50,409 nt of DNA, taken from NCBI RefSeq assembly GCF_001280595.1, contig NZ_LITU01000055.1, forward strand, positions 55,453-105,861. The letters are read 5' to 3'. The translations under genes and the position numbers were made by a program. Below the pieces are notes generated by a model, which did no database searches, was not told the origin of the DNA, and saw only the letters and a program-made list of their open reading frames with translations. The DNA comes from Paenibacillus xylanivorans (GTDB lineage Bacteria; Bacillota; Bacilli; Paenibacillales; Paenibacillaceae). This document shows, one piece after another, positions 1 to 9,036 of the stretch. Each line of letters opens with the position of its first letter. The first letter of the stretch is position 1.

Positions 1-461
1 TACCTTTAGCCGTTTCCTCCTTCAATGTCATCATCTGCAAAACTTTTTTCAAGACGACCATTCCTGACGGGCTGATTGAATCAGCCGAAATCGACGGAGC
101 AGGTCAATTCCGCATCTTCTTCACAATTGTACTTCCGATCTCACTGCCTGTTCTAGCAACGATTGGCCTTTTCCTCTGCTTCTCGTACTGGAATGACTGG
201 TTTCAATCGATGCTGTATATCGACGACCAAACTTTGTATTCGCTGCAGGCACTACTGAACAGCCTGATGAGCAACGTTGACGCGCTGGCTAAAAACGCCT
301 CGACGATGGGTATAAGCTACGCTGAACTTGTCGCCACCATGCCCAAAGAATCGGCACGTATGGCTGTTGCGATCATTATTGTACTGCCCGTTGCTCTGGC
401 CTACCCCTTCTTCCAGAAATACTTTATCTCCGGTTTGACGGTGGGTGCAGTCAAGGGATAA
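1..461 (+). CDS. Carbohydrate ABC transporter permease, LplC-type (3' part only)
   Basis: The gene enters from the left edge; about 152 residues are visible, read from base 3. It is the C-terminal half of an inner-membrane sugar permease. The cytoplasmic EAA loop that contacts the ATPase is present (ESAEIDGAGQF followed by LPIS). Hydrophobic segments follow, and the ending GAVKG is the usual close of this permease family; the two other LplC-type permeases in this window end in GSVKG. It lies 82 bases before a binding lipoprotein on the same strand, so the two probably form one importer operon whose LplB-type partner lies outside the window. No ATPase gene is visible, so a shared MsmX-type ATPase is inferred. 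Confidence 0.93.
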   Translation, partial: PLAVSSFNVIICKTFFKTTIPDGLIESAEIDGAGQFRIFFTIVLPISLPVLATIGLFLCFSYWNDWFQSMLYIDDQTLYSLQALLNSLMSNVDALAKNASTMGISYAELVATMPKESARMAVAIIIVLPVALAYPFFQKYFISGLTVGAVKG

Positions 462-543
462 ATCAAAATAAATCTGGAATGTTCAGGTTTATCATAATTT
501 CGAGCAGGATTGGTGCGTGTCAACTTAAGGGGGGAATAGAGGA

Positions 544-2049
544 ATGAGAACAAGGTTTAAAGCATGGATGAAAGCTCCGCTTTTGATCGGAGTGGTAACG
601 CTGGCTATCTTTGGATTAACAGGCTGTTCCGGCTCAGACAACAATAACGCGGCAAACAACACGCCAGCGGAAAACTCGGGATCGAATGCAGGCGAAGGTT
701 CCGGCGAGGTGCCTACGTTGGTATGGTGGACGATCGGCGGACAAGTGCCAGCCAATTTTGATAAGGCAATTGAGAAGATAAACGAATATACGGCGGAGAA
801 GATTGGTGTGAAAATCGATCTCCGCGTTGCCAGCTGGGGCGATTGGGACACCAAGATCAATACGATTGTAAACTCCGGTGAGCCTTTCGACATCATGTTT
901 ACGAATAACGGAAAATACAGCCAGCAGGTCAATATGGGCGCATTCACGGATATTACCGACCTTGTGCCAGGCACGGTGCCGGATCTGCATAGCTATATCC
1001 CGGAAATGGTATGGGACGGAACGAAGATCGGGGGCAAGATTTACGCTGTTCCAACCTATAAGGATTCTTCTTTAACCCAGTACTGGGTGTTTGACGATGC
1101 GCTCGTTCAAAAGTACAACATCGACCTCAGCAGCATCAAGACACTGCAACATCTGGACAAACCATTCCGCGACATCAAGGCCGGTGAAGGCAAAGGATTC
1201 TACCCGCTGTCCTTGACTCAGGGCGAAGGTATTAACGGTTTCTTTAATGATTATGACGATATGACTCTCGGTTTTCAGCCAATCGGTGTGAAGGCGGAAG
1301 ACGAGTCCCGCACAGTCGTTTCCGTTCTGGAACAGCCGGATATACAGGAAAAGCTGAAGCTCATGCATCAATGGTACAAGGACGGCATCATTAATCCGGA
1401 CGCACCGACTAAGATCGAGGCCGACCCTTATCGTCCATTCTTCAGCGCCCAGGCATTCCCTGGCGCGGAAGTGAACTGGCAGATCTCCGCGGGCATTGAC
1501 AAATATGACATGGTTCAAATTCTGGGTCCGATCTATACAACCAGCACGATTCAGGGATCCATGAACGCAATCTCCGCCAACTCGAAGTACAAGGAAGAAG
1601 CGCTTAAATATCTGGAACTTGTAAACACCGATTCCAAGCTGCGCAATATGCTTGCCTATGGCGAAGAGGGTGTCGATTTCGATTATGTAAACGACAATAC
1701 AGTTGAACGGAAAACGGATTCGTGGCCACTGGCCGCCTATACGCAAGGCACGTTCTTCAACATGGCAGTTACGAAAGGTGCACCTGAAGATCAGTGGGAT
1801 CAGGTTCGCAAACTGAATGAAGCAGCTACCTCATCCTCGATCCTTGGCTTTGCACTGGATATTAGCGAGCTTGGCACTGAAGTAGCCAATATGAAGGCGG
1901 TATGGAATAAATACAGTTATGAGCTGATCACTGGCGCATCTGATCCGGAGAAGCGGATACCGCAAATCATAGAAGAGTTGAAGAAGGCTGGCTTGGATAA
2001 GATTATGGAAGCCGCGCAAGAACAGGTCAATGCATATTTCAAATCGTAA
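544..2049 (+). CDS. Extracellular solute-binding lipoprotein of a sugar ABC transporter (DUF3502-like)
   Basis: This 501-residue protein should capture an oligosaccharide outside the membrane and hand it to the upstream permease. It has a basic N-terminus, a hydrophobic stretch and the lipobox LTGC with the lipidated cysteine at residue 28, followed by an Asn/Ser/Gly-rich linker. The body has the family 1 binding-protein pattern (INTIVNSGEPFDIMFTNN, then a GKIYAVPTYKD strand). The tail resembles the DUF3502 module. A strong Shine-Dalgarno AAGGGGGG lies nine bases before the ATG. It is clearly paralogous to the binding protein at 4724-6238: both tails share a VW...TG...P..IEELK.AGLD pattern. 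A strong terminator follows at 2068-2104. The ligand is unknown. Confidence 0.93.
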   Translation: MRTRFKAWMKAPLLIGVVTLAIFGLTGCSGSDNNNAANNTPAENSGSNAGEGSGEVPTLVWWTIGGQVPANFDKAIEKINEYTAEKIGVKIDLRVASWGDWDTKINTIVNSGEPFDIMFTNNGKYSQQVNMGAFTDITDLVPGTVPDLHSYIPEMVWDGTKIGGKIYAVPTYKDSSLTQYWVFDDALVQKYNIDLSSIKTLQHLDKPFRDIKAGEGKGFYPLSLTQGEGINGFFNDYDDMTLGFQPIGVKAEDESRTVVSVLEQPDIQEKLKLMHQWYKDGIINPDAPTKIEADPYRPFFSAQAFPGAEVNWQISAGIDKYDMVQILGPIYTTSTIQGSMNAISANSKYKEEALKYLELVNTDSKLRNMLAYGEEGVDFDYVNDNTVERKTDSWPLAAYTQGTFFNMAVTKGAPEDQWDQVRKLNEAATSSSILGFALDISELGTEVANMKAVWNKYSYELITGASDPEKRIPQIIEELKKAGLDKIMEAAQEQVNAYFKS

Positions 2050-2067
2050 TTCTTGAGACTTGCGACA

Positions 2068-2104
2068 AAAACCCGAACGGAGCCGTCGTGGCCGTTCGGG
2101 TTTT
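2068..2104 (+). terminator. Rho-independent terminator after the first binding protein
   Basis: The 13-base arm AAAACCCGAACGG at 2068-2080 pairs perfectly with CCGTTCGGGTTTT at 2092-2104 around an 11-base loop. The arm ends in a T run. It separates the transporter operon from the following sensor kinase gene. Confidence 0.85.
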
Positions 2105-2154
2105 CAAATCGTACTGGATGCTTTTGCATTTAATTTGAGCTTATACCGGATTGA

Positions 2155-2167
2155 TTTGTCCGACAAA
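2155..2167. promoter_or_regulatory. Short palindrome upstream of the sensor kinase
   Basis: TTTGTC and GACAAA are perfect inverted halves around one C, 56 bases before the kinase start and just after the terminator at 2068-2104. The position suits an operator for the kinase/regulator/binding-protein unit. No clear -35/-10 pair could be fixed nearby, so this is only a candidate site. Confidence 0.25.
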
Positions 2168-2223
2168 TAGCTATATGTTAAAACTATAAGTCTCAATATA
2201 ATCCAACTGCTAAGGAGAGCTGC

Positions 2224-3951
2224 ATGTTTTCCTTCTTTCAAATCAAAATCTACCGCCGCAAATTTATTGCTTACGCAATTTTCACGTTATTCATGGGTCT
2301 GATTTTAAGCGTATTGACCACTCTTGTTTTACTGCAGCAGTGGTTAGAGAATGCTCAGAATCAAGCGACAGATGCATTCTCCCGAGTTGAAAGCATTCTT
2401 CAAAACGATGCCGAACGCGTTGAAGCCTATCTACAGCGAGTATACTCTAATAACGGTCTGGTAGCAGACGTACGTTTTTTTCTCTCTAACAGCGCAGAAG
2501 GTTATTTGACGGGAAGACTCCAGAACAGCCGCTATGATCAGCCTCTTGCTTCGTTTCCAGAAGACGTGAAAGCTTTTCTCGGCAGCGGGCAGGAAGATAT
2601 CATTCAGGTGAGCTTACATACCGAGGAACGAGGCAACGTAGTGCGTTTCGCCAGTAATGGTGCGACGAGCTTTTTGTTTAATCTGCCCAACACGGATGAA
2701 ATATTTCTAGAGACAATCCAAAGAGGATTCGTTATCCGCAAGCAGCTACTGGACGAAAATCAAATCTCACGCCAGCTCGGTGAATTTCGTTTTCTGGTCA
2801 GTAGCGATGTATTATTTAAAGGCGTGCGAAACAATCGATGGATTGAAAACGGAGTCGTCAGCGAGGCTGGGGATGTCTATCTCATGGACGTTGGAGGCAG
2901 CGCAGACCAGGATTTATTCAGAAAGGTTGCCTTGAACGAACGTAGCAAGGGCTTTATGCAGTGGGGCAAGCTGGACCGCGTGTTCTATGTGACCCATTCT
3001 TCCAATGCTTACGACTATCAATTCATCAGTATTGTGGACATGTCAGTGCTCATTCGGCAAAATGCCGGCATGCTGCTTATTGTGTTCTTAATTTTCTTGA
3101 CAGCAATGGTCAGTTTTCTCCTGCTAATCGGATACAATCTTCGTGAAGACGCAGGTTTTCTGCAACGGATTATCTATTCCATTCAGCGTGTGAAATCTGC
3201 CAATTTCACGCCGATCAGTCCGACACGTTATCGGAAGAACGAGTACGGAATGATCGCGAGGGAACTCGACGATATGACGCTTCAGCTTAACCGGCATATT
3301 CGAACGGAATATTTGCTAAAACTGAGACAGAAGGAAACAGAAATGAAAGCGCTTCAAAATCAAATCAATCCTCACTTTTTGTACAATACACTAGAAATTA
3401 TCCGATCCTTTGCGCTGGCAGGCCGTGCGGTTGATACGGCTGAAGCGGTAGCTACACTGGGCTCTTTATATCGTGAAATTGTGAAAAACGAAGATATTAT
3501 TCTGTTGGGCAGTGAGCTGGCTTTGCTTGAAAAATACTTAAAGATTATGGAATTTAAATATCCGGACAAATTTTATTATCAGATCAATGTGGACCAGGGA
3601 CTGCTGGCTCTACCTACCGTTAAATTCTGGATGCAGCCGCTCGCCGAGAATTTTTTCGTTCACGGCTTCCATTCGGACCACGAATTTAATCTGCTTGTTG
3701 TGAATGGCATGGAAAATGCCGACTCATACGTATTGGAGATTGTAGACAATGGGAACTCGATCTCGGAAGGTCGATTGGCTGATATCCGCCGTAATCTGTC
3801 TTTTGTCGGGGATTCGTCATCGGAGAGCATCGGTCTGCGCAACGTGTATACACGGCTTCATTTTTTCTATGGAAAAGGCTTTACCATGCAAATTGAAAAT
3901 AATGTGGAAGCTGGTGTCAAAATTACCTTAACCATAGTGAAGGAGGCGTAA
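2224..3951 (+). CDS. Membrane sensor histidine kinase, YesM-type
   Basis: This 575-residue kinase senses an extracellular sugar cue and phosphorylates the response regulator encoded three bases downstream. A first membrane segment lies at about residues 14-38, followed by a roughly 240-residue extracellular sensor part and a second membrane segment at about 283-305. A HAMP-like stretch comes next. The His_kinase domain has the INPHFLYNTLEIIRS motif with phosphoacceptor His384. The ATP-binding part shows the N-box PLAENFFVHGF, the G-box core DNGNSI and SIGLRNVYTRL. This layout is typical of the YesM (LytS-like) family that pairs with AraC-type regulators. The Shine-Dalgarno AAGGAGAG lies just before the ATG. 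Confidence 0.93.
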   Translation: MFSFFQIKIYRRKFIAYAIFTLFMGLILSVLTTLVLLQQWLENAQNQATDAFSRVESILQNDAERVEAYLQRVYSNNGLVADVRFFLSNSAEGYLTGRLQNSRYDQPLASFPEDVKAFLGSGQEDIIQVSLHTEERGNVVRFASNGATSFLFNLPNTDEIFLETIQRGFVIRKQLLDENQISRQLGEFRFLVSSDVLFKGVRNNRWIENGVVSEAGDVYLMDVGGSADQDLFRKVALNERSKGFMQWGKLDRVFYVTHSSNAYDYQFISIVDMSVLIRQNAGMLLIVFLIFLTAMVSFLLLIGYNLREDAGFLQRIIYSIQRVKSANFTPISPTRYRKNEYGMIARELDDMTLQLNRHIRTEYLLKLRQKETEMKALQNQINPHFLYNTLEIIRSFALAGRAVDTAEAVATLGSLYREIVKNEDIILLGSELALLEKYLKIMEFKYPDKFYYQINVDQGLLALPTVKFWMQPLAENFFVHGFHSDHEFNLLVVNGMENADSYVLEIVDNGNSISEGRLADIRRNLSFVGDSSSESIGLRNVYTRLHFFYGKGFTMQIENNVEAGVKITLTIVKEA

Positions 3952-3954
3952 CGT

Positions 3955-4716
3955 ATGTACAAACTTCTGATCGTTGATGACGAGCCACTAATCATGGAGG
4001 GAATTAAGCGAACGTTGGACTGGGAGATGCTCGGTTTCAGACAGATCCAGACCAGCGAGACCTATGGAGATGCGCTAACGAAAGCCGTGGATTTTTGGCC
4101 TGACTTGGCGATTTTTGACGTTTGCATCGGCAAGGATCGCGGCTATAACGCCATTCACAAGCTTAATGAGCTCGGGCTCCCGACTACCTATATTATGATG
4201 AGCGGTTATGGAGAGTTTGAGTACGCCCTGGAGGCCATTCATTGTGGGGTTAAGGATTATCTACTCAAGCCGATTGATCGAACAAAGCTTCAAGCTCTGA
4301 TTGAGCGAGTCATCGTTGAAAATTTGAATGGTACGCTGGAAGGTAGAAATCTGAATCACCGTGACATAGACCCCGTATTGGAAGTTCGCTACGACAGCTT
4401 ATCCAAGCTAACCAACCGCATTTTGCTGATGGTTAAGGCTGAATACGACCAAAATCTCAATCTCAAAGTGTTGGCGAGCCGTTTTCGGATGAACGGAACC
4501 TATCTTGGACAGTTGTTTCTGAAGGAAACCAAGATGAAATTTTCGGAGTACATTATGGCTTACCGAATGTTATGTGCGCGAGATCGTATCCAGGCTACAA
4601 ACGAGAAGATTTCAACGATTGCTCTCTCCGTCGGCTACGCCAATCTAAACTACTTTTACACGCATTTTCAAGCCTACTTCAGCAAATCGCCTTCCGAACT
4701 GCGTAGAAAGGAGTAG
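3955..4716 (+). CDS. Response regulator with AraC-type DNA-binding domain, YesN-type (short form)
   Basis: This cytoplasmic transcription factor is paired with the kinase that ends three bases upstream. The receiver domain (about residues 1-120) has the acidic pair Asp8/Asp9, phosphoacceptor Asp55 in LAIFDVCIG and the conserved Lys105 in LLKPID. Two AraC helix-turn-helix motifs occupy about 150-252 (VLASRFRMNGTYLGQLF and ISTIALSVGYANLNYFYTHF). At 253 residues it lacks the long middle region of the other regulator in this window (540 residues), so receiver and DNA-binding parts are almost directly joined. It probably activates the flanking transporter genes. The next gene starts eight bases downstream. 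Confidence 0.93.
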   Translation: MYKLLIVDDEPLIMEGIKRTLDWEMLGFRQIQTSETYGDALTKAVDFWPDLAIFDVCIGKDRGYNAIHKLNELGLPTTYIMMSGYGEFEYALEAIHCGVKDYLLKPIDRTKLQALIERVIVENLNGTLEGRNLNHRDIDPVLEVRYDSLSKLTNRILLMVKAEYDQNLNLKVLASRFRMNGTYLGQLFLKETKMKFSEYIMAYRMLCARDRIQATNEKISTIALSVGYANLNYFYTHFQAYFSKSPSELRRKE

Positions 4717-4723
4717 TGCAGAA

Positions 4724-6238
4724 ATGATACATTCATATATCTGGAACACGTTTATCAAGGCTGTCCTGATTACAGCGATGTTGATACTACCTCTGTCCGG
4801 GTGTATCTCAAAATCGGGCACGAACGAGGAGTCTGACAAAAATATCAACACGGTGAATCTGATTTATTATACGCTCGGCAATTCTGACCCCGATCTGAAG
4901 ATGGTAAACGATAAAATCAATGAAGTGTTGGCCCAAAAAATCGGAATCACGATTACATATATCAAGATTGGGTGGCAGGAGTACAATGACCGGATCAATA
5001 CGTTAATTTCGACAGGAACTCCTTTTGACATCGCGTTTACCACGGATTACTCAAGCTATGTTCAGCGGGGAGCATGGCTGAGACTGAACAGCTACTTATC
5101 CAGCTTCGGCAAGGATATGTACGACGCGATCGACCCCGTATTATGGCAGGGCGTTCGCATGGAAGACGGCGGCATATACGGCGTGCCGACGAACAAGGAA
5201 CTCGCGGTTCGCATGCAGTGGATGTATCCGGAGACGCTTGTCCAAAAGTATGACATCGACATTACAAAATACAACACCCTGGAGTCTCTGGACCCGCTGT
5301 TCCAAATGATCAAGGAAAAGGAACCCTCCTATCAGTTGATGGAGATAGACAAGGATTCCCAAAACTTCTTTGCCATGTACGGTTACGAATATGTGCTGGA
5401 CAAACCGCTACCGCTCATGGTGCGTTCTCTGGATCCAGACGCGCATGTGATCAATATATTTGAGAGCAAGGAAGCAAGGCAGGTGCTGGATACACTCCGC
5501 AGCTATTACGTCAAGGGCTACATCAATGAGGACGCTGCCCTGAGGGAGAGCCAAAATCTCAAACGCGAAGAACGGGTTTTCTGGAAATCTGCGGGAGGAG
5601 GACCACTTTCGGAAAATAGCTGGAGCAAGGATCGCGGCTACAAGGTGGTTGCTTTTCCCGTGACGCCGCCACTGATCACAACGGAATCCGTTCGAGGCGG
5701 GATTATGGCGATAAACGCAAAGTCAGCGCATCCCGTTGAAAGCGTAAAGTTTTTGAATTTGCTCAACACGGACCCGGAGCTCCGCAATCTGTTTAATTAC
5801 GGCATTGAAGGTGTGCATTATACATTGGACAAGAACGGACAGGTGCTGCTGAAATCTTCCGGAGACAGCGGCGATGACCCGGTGACAGTAGTCGGCTATG
5901 AAGGTGTGCAGTATACGCAAGGAAACTGGTTCATTCTCAAAACGATCGGCGGAAAATTTCCCGATCCGTTGGATAAGTGGGATCAGTACCGAGCAGCGAA
6001 CGCGGAATACGTCAAATCGAACTTGCTCGGATTCACGCCGAATTTAACCAGTATGTCCATTCAGGTCAACCTCATAAAAATGGTTTGGGAAAAGTACTAT
6101 CCGAGCCTGATGACCGGCAGTGTGGATGTGGACAGGATACTACCCAAATTCAACGAGGAGCTGAAGCAGGCGGGTCTGGACGAGGTGCGGGCGGAAATAC
6201 AACGGCAGCTCGACGCTTGGCGTGTTGACCATCCATAA
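4724..6238 (+). CDS. Extracellular solute-binding lipoprotein (DUF3502-like), paralogue of 544-2049
   Basis: This 504-residue lipoprotein has a hydrophobic leader and lipobox LSGC with Cys27. The body contains INTLISTGTPFDIAFTTD and a GGIYGVPTNKE strand, both also found in the protein at 544-2049. The tail (TGSVDVDRILPKFNEELK and AGLDEVRAEIQ) again resembles DUF3502. It follows the two-component genes closely and looks co-transcribed with them. It may be a second binding protein for the permease at the left edge, or it may present ligand to the sensor kinase; neither can be decided from sequence. A weak hairpin follows at 6290-6338. Confidence 0.92.
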   Translation: MIHSYIWNTFIKAVLITAMLILPLSGCISKSGTNEESDKNINTVNLIYYTLGNSDPDLKMVNDKINEVLAQKIGITITYIKIGWQEYNDRINTLISTGTPFDIAFTTDYSSYVQRGAWLRLNSYLSSFGKDMYDAIDPVLWQGVRMEDGGIYGVPTNKELAVRMQWMYPETLVQKYDIDITKYNTLESLDPLFQMIKEKEPSYQLMEIDKDSQNFFAMYGYEYVLDKPLPLMVRSLDPDAHVINIFESKEARQVLDTLRSYYVKGYINEDAALRESQNLKREERVFWKSAGGGPLSENSWSKDRGYKVVAFPVTPPLITTESVRGGIMAINAKSAHPVESVKFLNLLNTDPELRNLFNYGIEGVHYTLDKNGQVLLKSSGDSGDDPVTVVGYEGVQYTQGNWFILKTIGGKFPDPLDKWDQYRAANAEYVKSNLLGFTPNLTSMSIQVNLIKMVWEKYYPSLMTGSVDVDRILPKFNEELKQAGLDEVRAEIQRQLDAWRVDHP

Positions 6239-6289
6239 AGGGGAGTTGATATATATACGAAAGTTTTACTGATTTCACTAATCCCTAAT

Positions 6290-6338
6290 AACCGGTTGCG
6301 CCTTCCTTTTATACTGGATGGCACAGCCGGTTTGTTTA
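6290..6338. terminator. Possible terminator between convergent genes
   Basis: AACCGGTTGCGCC at 6290-6302 pairs with GGCACAGCCGGTT at 6320-6332 with one G-U pair and one mismatch, around a 17-base loop. A T-rich tail (TGTTTA) follows. It lies between the binding protein and the convergent GH125 gene. Confidence 0.5.
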
Positions 6339-6402
6339 TAGGTGGAATACGATACGGTTCTCCGCTATATTGTCATTTAAAAAGTGTAAGGCTTAAAAGG
6401 GC

Positions 6403-7683
6403 TTATACAATTCCTTTGTCCATCGCTTTGCCGATCAGTGTAGCAAACAGGCTGTTGGACCAGGCGAACCATTCACGTGAAAAGTCGGAGGGATCATCCG
6501 GGTGAAAGCCTTCGTGTAAATATCCGGTATCCGCATCGGTCCGAACAAGCATATCAATTAATTCTTTGACCTCCTCATCGTTATCTGCTGTCAGCGCCTG
6601 CATGGACAATGCCATATGCCATACATAACCTCCCGGGGTATGCGGACTGCCAATGCCTTTGGCATGTTTACCCTCGAAGTAGAAGGGGTTGTCGAAGCTG
6701 AGGGCAAAGCGGCGGGTGTTCTGATAAATTTCATCCTCCACACCGACATAACCAATATAAGGAATAGATATCAGTCCTGGTGTGCCAGCATCGTCCATCA
6801 GAGAATAATTACCGTATCCATCCGTTTCGTAGGCGTAAATTCGGCCGTATTTTGGATGATTCACAATTCCGTAGGTCCGGATGCCGAAGTCGATCTCCTT
6901 GCGCAGCTTCGCTGCCCGTGCCGCCAGTCTCTCGTCCTTATAGATTACGCTTGCGATCTCGCGAATATAGTCCAGAATCACTACAGCGAACATATTGGAA
7001 GGAATATTGTAGCCGAACTCACAGCTGTCATCGCTCGGACGGAAGCCCGACCAGCTCATGCCGGTGTAATTGACAGGCATGCCGCGTCCGTTATTGTGCA
7101 AAGACTCCGTATCCTGAAGCGTCTCCCGGATGAAATGGTATGGTGATTTCTCCCCGTGGTACTGCTCCGTTTCAATAACATTCACGATGGAGGTCAGCGC
7201 CTGGTAGCAGGCAGTATCAAAGATATCAATCTGCTCCGCTTCCTTCCAGTACATATAAGCCAGCTGTACAACGAAGCAGAGGGAGTCCAGCTCGTATTTG
7301 CGCTCCCACATCCACGGGTTTAGATTGCAGTCATCCGTAGCCCGGTAATGTTTGTCACTTGCCGTTTCGTTGAAGGCATTGGTGTACGGATCAATATTGA
7401 CATAGAACATCTGACGGGCGATCAGGCCGCGGAGAATCCGCTGCAGCGCAGGATCGTTTTTGGCAAAAGGAATGTAATGGCGTACCTGCTCCGTAGAATC
7501 CCGCAGCCACATGGCCGGGATATCCCCGGTAAATACGAAGGTGGTACCGTCTTCAAGCAGCTTGGTTGTTGTCTCCAGCGTATTCGGGAAGCAGTTGCGG
7601 AACAGTTGCTGCAATTTCGGGTGATGCGCAAGCCGTTCATCGGCTTCAGTAAGATACGTAGTAATGGAAGCTGGCATGTTCAT
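6403..7683 (-). CDS. Glycoside hydrolase family 125 exo-alpha-1,6-mannosidase
   Basis: The 426-residue protein matches the length and pattern of GH125 (formerly DUF1237), metal-independent inverting exo-alpha-1,6-mannosidases. Recognisable blocks are FTGDIPAMWLRDSTEQVRHY (about residues 51-70), NAFNETASDKHY, a central GMSWSGFRPSDDSCEFGYN block, and the C-terminal GSPHTPGGYVWHMALSMQA and GYLHEGFHPDDPSDFSREWF. The barrel is helix-rich and there is no signal peptide, so it should act in the cytoplasm on imported mannosides. The minus-strand Shine-Dalgarno AGGAGGAG supports this start. It is divergent from the permease operon at 8070 and sits near a GH130 gene, which points to an alpha-mannan or N-glycan-like substrate. 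Confidence 0.93.
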   Translation of the reverse strand: MNMPASITTYLTEADERLAHHPKLQQLFRNCFPNTLETTTKLLEDGTTFVFTGDIPAMWLRDSTEQVRHYIPFAKNDPALQRILRGLIARQMFYVNIDPYTNAFNETASDKHYRATDDCNLNPWMWERKYELDSLCFVVQLAYMYWKEAEQIDIFDTACYQALTSIVNVIETEQYHGEKSPYHFIRETLQDTESLHNNGRGMPVNYTGMSWSGFRPSDDSCEFGYNIPSNMFAVVILDYIREIASVIYKDERLAARAAKLRKEIDFGIRTYGIVNHPKYGRIYAYETDGYGNYSLMDDAGTPGLISIPYIGYVGVEDEIYQNTRRFALSFDNPFYFEGKHAKGIGSPHTPGGYVWHMALSMQALTADNDEEVKELIDMLVRTDADTGYLHEGFHPDDPSDFSREWFAWSNSLFATLIGKAMDKGIV

Positions 7684-8069
7684 AGTCTAACTCCTCCTGT
7701 AAAGTTAAGATTGTAGGATTGTACTACCGCAGAACAAAATCTTAATTTGGTTGGCATTCGTAGCAAATGTTTGCATACCTTCCCAATGAACACAATATGT
7801 CACATATGAAGTGTGATAAGAGGTTCATAATTCACATATTTGCAGCGATGCTTCGTCTGAAAATATGTACATCAAGGCAGGCCGGAAAGTACCACAGCAA
7901 CGCGGTTTTATACTCTCTTAACATGACAATGCAGAACCTACATATTTACGGTGTCAACTTTGTTTCACTACACTTCGAATTGTAAGCGTTCGCAAGAAGA
8001 AATGAGCAGGAATGCGAATCAGCTACATGATTTCATGTAACGAAAAACAACTTAGAGAGGAGTGGGAGA
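7684..8069. other. Divergent intergenic region between GH125 and the permease operon
   Basis: This 386-base region separates genes pointing away from each other and must hold both promoters. A perfect CcpA-type cre site is present at 7981-7994. No convincing -35/-10 pair could be assigned by eye, and I see no convincing gene in it. Confidence 0.6.
7981..7994 (+). promoter_or_regulatory. CcpA catabolite-repression element (cre)
   Basis: TGTAAGCGTTCGCA matches every fixed position of the Bacillus cre consensus (TGWAANCGNTNNCA). It lies 75 bases before the first permease start. It implies that glucose or another preferred sugar represses the permease, binding-protein and GH130 operon. Confidence 0.7.
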
Positions 8070-9020
8070 ATGAAGGGGAGTTATGCGGCAGTATCCGTGA
8101 ATCCTTCAGTAAAGAACAAATCCCTTGGCAAAAGAATCTGGAAAAATTGGGAGCTCTATCTGTTCATGCTTCCCGTGTTATTGTATTTCCTCGTTTTTCA
8201 TTACGGTCCGATGTACGGTATTCAGATTGCTTTTAAGAATTTCGTACCTTCGAAAGGAATTACGGGCAGCGAATGGGTCGGTTTTGACCATTTTGAACGG
8301 TTTTTCAATTCCTATTTTTTCTGGGATCTGCTATGGAACACGTTCAGCATCAGTTTCTATGAACTTGCTATCGGTTTTCCGCTTCCGATCATTCTGGCGT
8401 TGGCTTTCAATGAAGTCCGCAACGGCCCGTTCAAGAAATCGGTTCAGACAGTAACCTATGCGCCGCATTTCATTTCTGTAGTTGTTATGGCAGGGATGAT
8501 CATTACTTTTTTATCACCCTCGAGTGGAATGATTGTCCGGTTCATCGAGTTTCTGGGCCTACAACCAGCGGCGTTTCTGACTGATCCGGCCTGGTTTAAG
8601 ACAGTGTATGTCTTCTCGGGCGTCTGGCAGAGCACCGGGTGGGGAACTATTATTTATCTCGCGGCTCTGTCAGGCGTAGATCCCCAGCTGCATGAAGCGG
8701 CCATTATGGATGGAGCAAGCCGGTTTAAACGCATGCTGCATATCAATCTGCCGACGATCGTGCCCACCATAACTATCATGCTAATCTTGAATATGGGTAA
8801 TATACTGGGCCTTGGCTTCGAGAAGATTCTGCTGCTGCAGAATTCGCTCAATATGGAGGCTTCCGATGTAATTTCCACCTATGTGTACCGCGCGGGCCTT
8901 GTGAACGCCCAGTACAGCTTCTCAACGGCTGTGGGATTGTTCAACTCGGTAGTCAACGTTATTTTGCTTGTTACTGTCAACCAGATCGCCAAACGCACCA
9001 GTGAGAATAGCCTCTGGTAG
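8070..9020 (+). CDS. Carbohydrate ABC transporter permease, LplB-type
   Basis: This 316-residue inner-membrane protein has about six hydrophobic segments, the first near residues 30-50 (LYLFMLPVLLYFLVFHYGPM). The EAA loop EAAIMDGASRFKRMLHINLP near residues 207-226 contacts the ATPase. It is the first gene of a unit with an LplC-type permease, a binding lipoprotein and a GH130 enzyme. A Shine-Dalgarno GAGAGGAG precedes the ATG at 8070. No ATPase gene lies in the unit, so a shared MsmX-like ATPase elsewhere in the genome is inferred. A cre site lies upstream at 7981. Confidence 0.94.
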   Translation: MKGSYAAVSVNPSVKNKSLGKRIWKNWELYLFMLPVLLYFLVFHYGPMYGIQIAFKNFVPSKGITGSEWVGFDHFERFFNSYFFWDLLWNTFSISFYELAIGFPLPIILALAFNEVRNGPFKKSVQTVTYAPHFISVVVMAGMIITFLSPSSGMIVRFIEFLGLQPAAFLTDPAWFKTVYVFSGVWQSTGWGTIIYLAALSGVDPQLHEAAIMDGASRFKRMLHINLPTIVPTITIMLILNMGNILGLGFEKILLLQNSLNMEASDVISTYVYRAGLVNAQYSFSTAVGLFNSVVNVILLVTVNQIAKRTSENSLW

Positions 9021-9036
9021 AAAGGAGTTGAAGTCT

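Noticed and set aside
1072..1746. Minus-strand open frame of 224 codons inside the first binding-protein gene
   Set aside because: It is fully antisense to a well-supported lipoprotein gene, has no recognisable domain, and its composition mirrors the opposite strand.
3349..3362. cre-like sequence TGAAAGCGCTTCAA in the first kinase gene
   Set aside because: It misses the final C of the consensus and lies in the conserved coding block next to the phosphoacceptor motif, so coding explains it.
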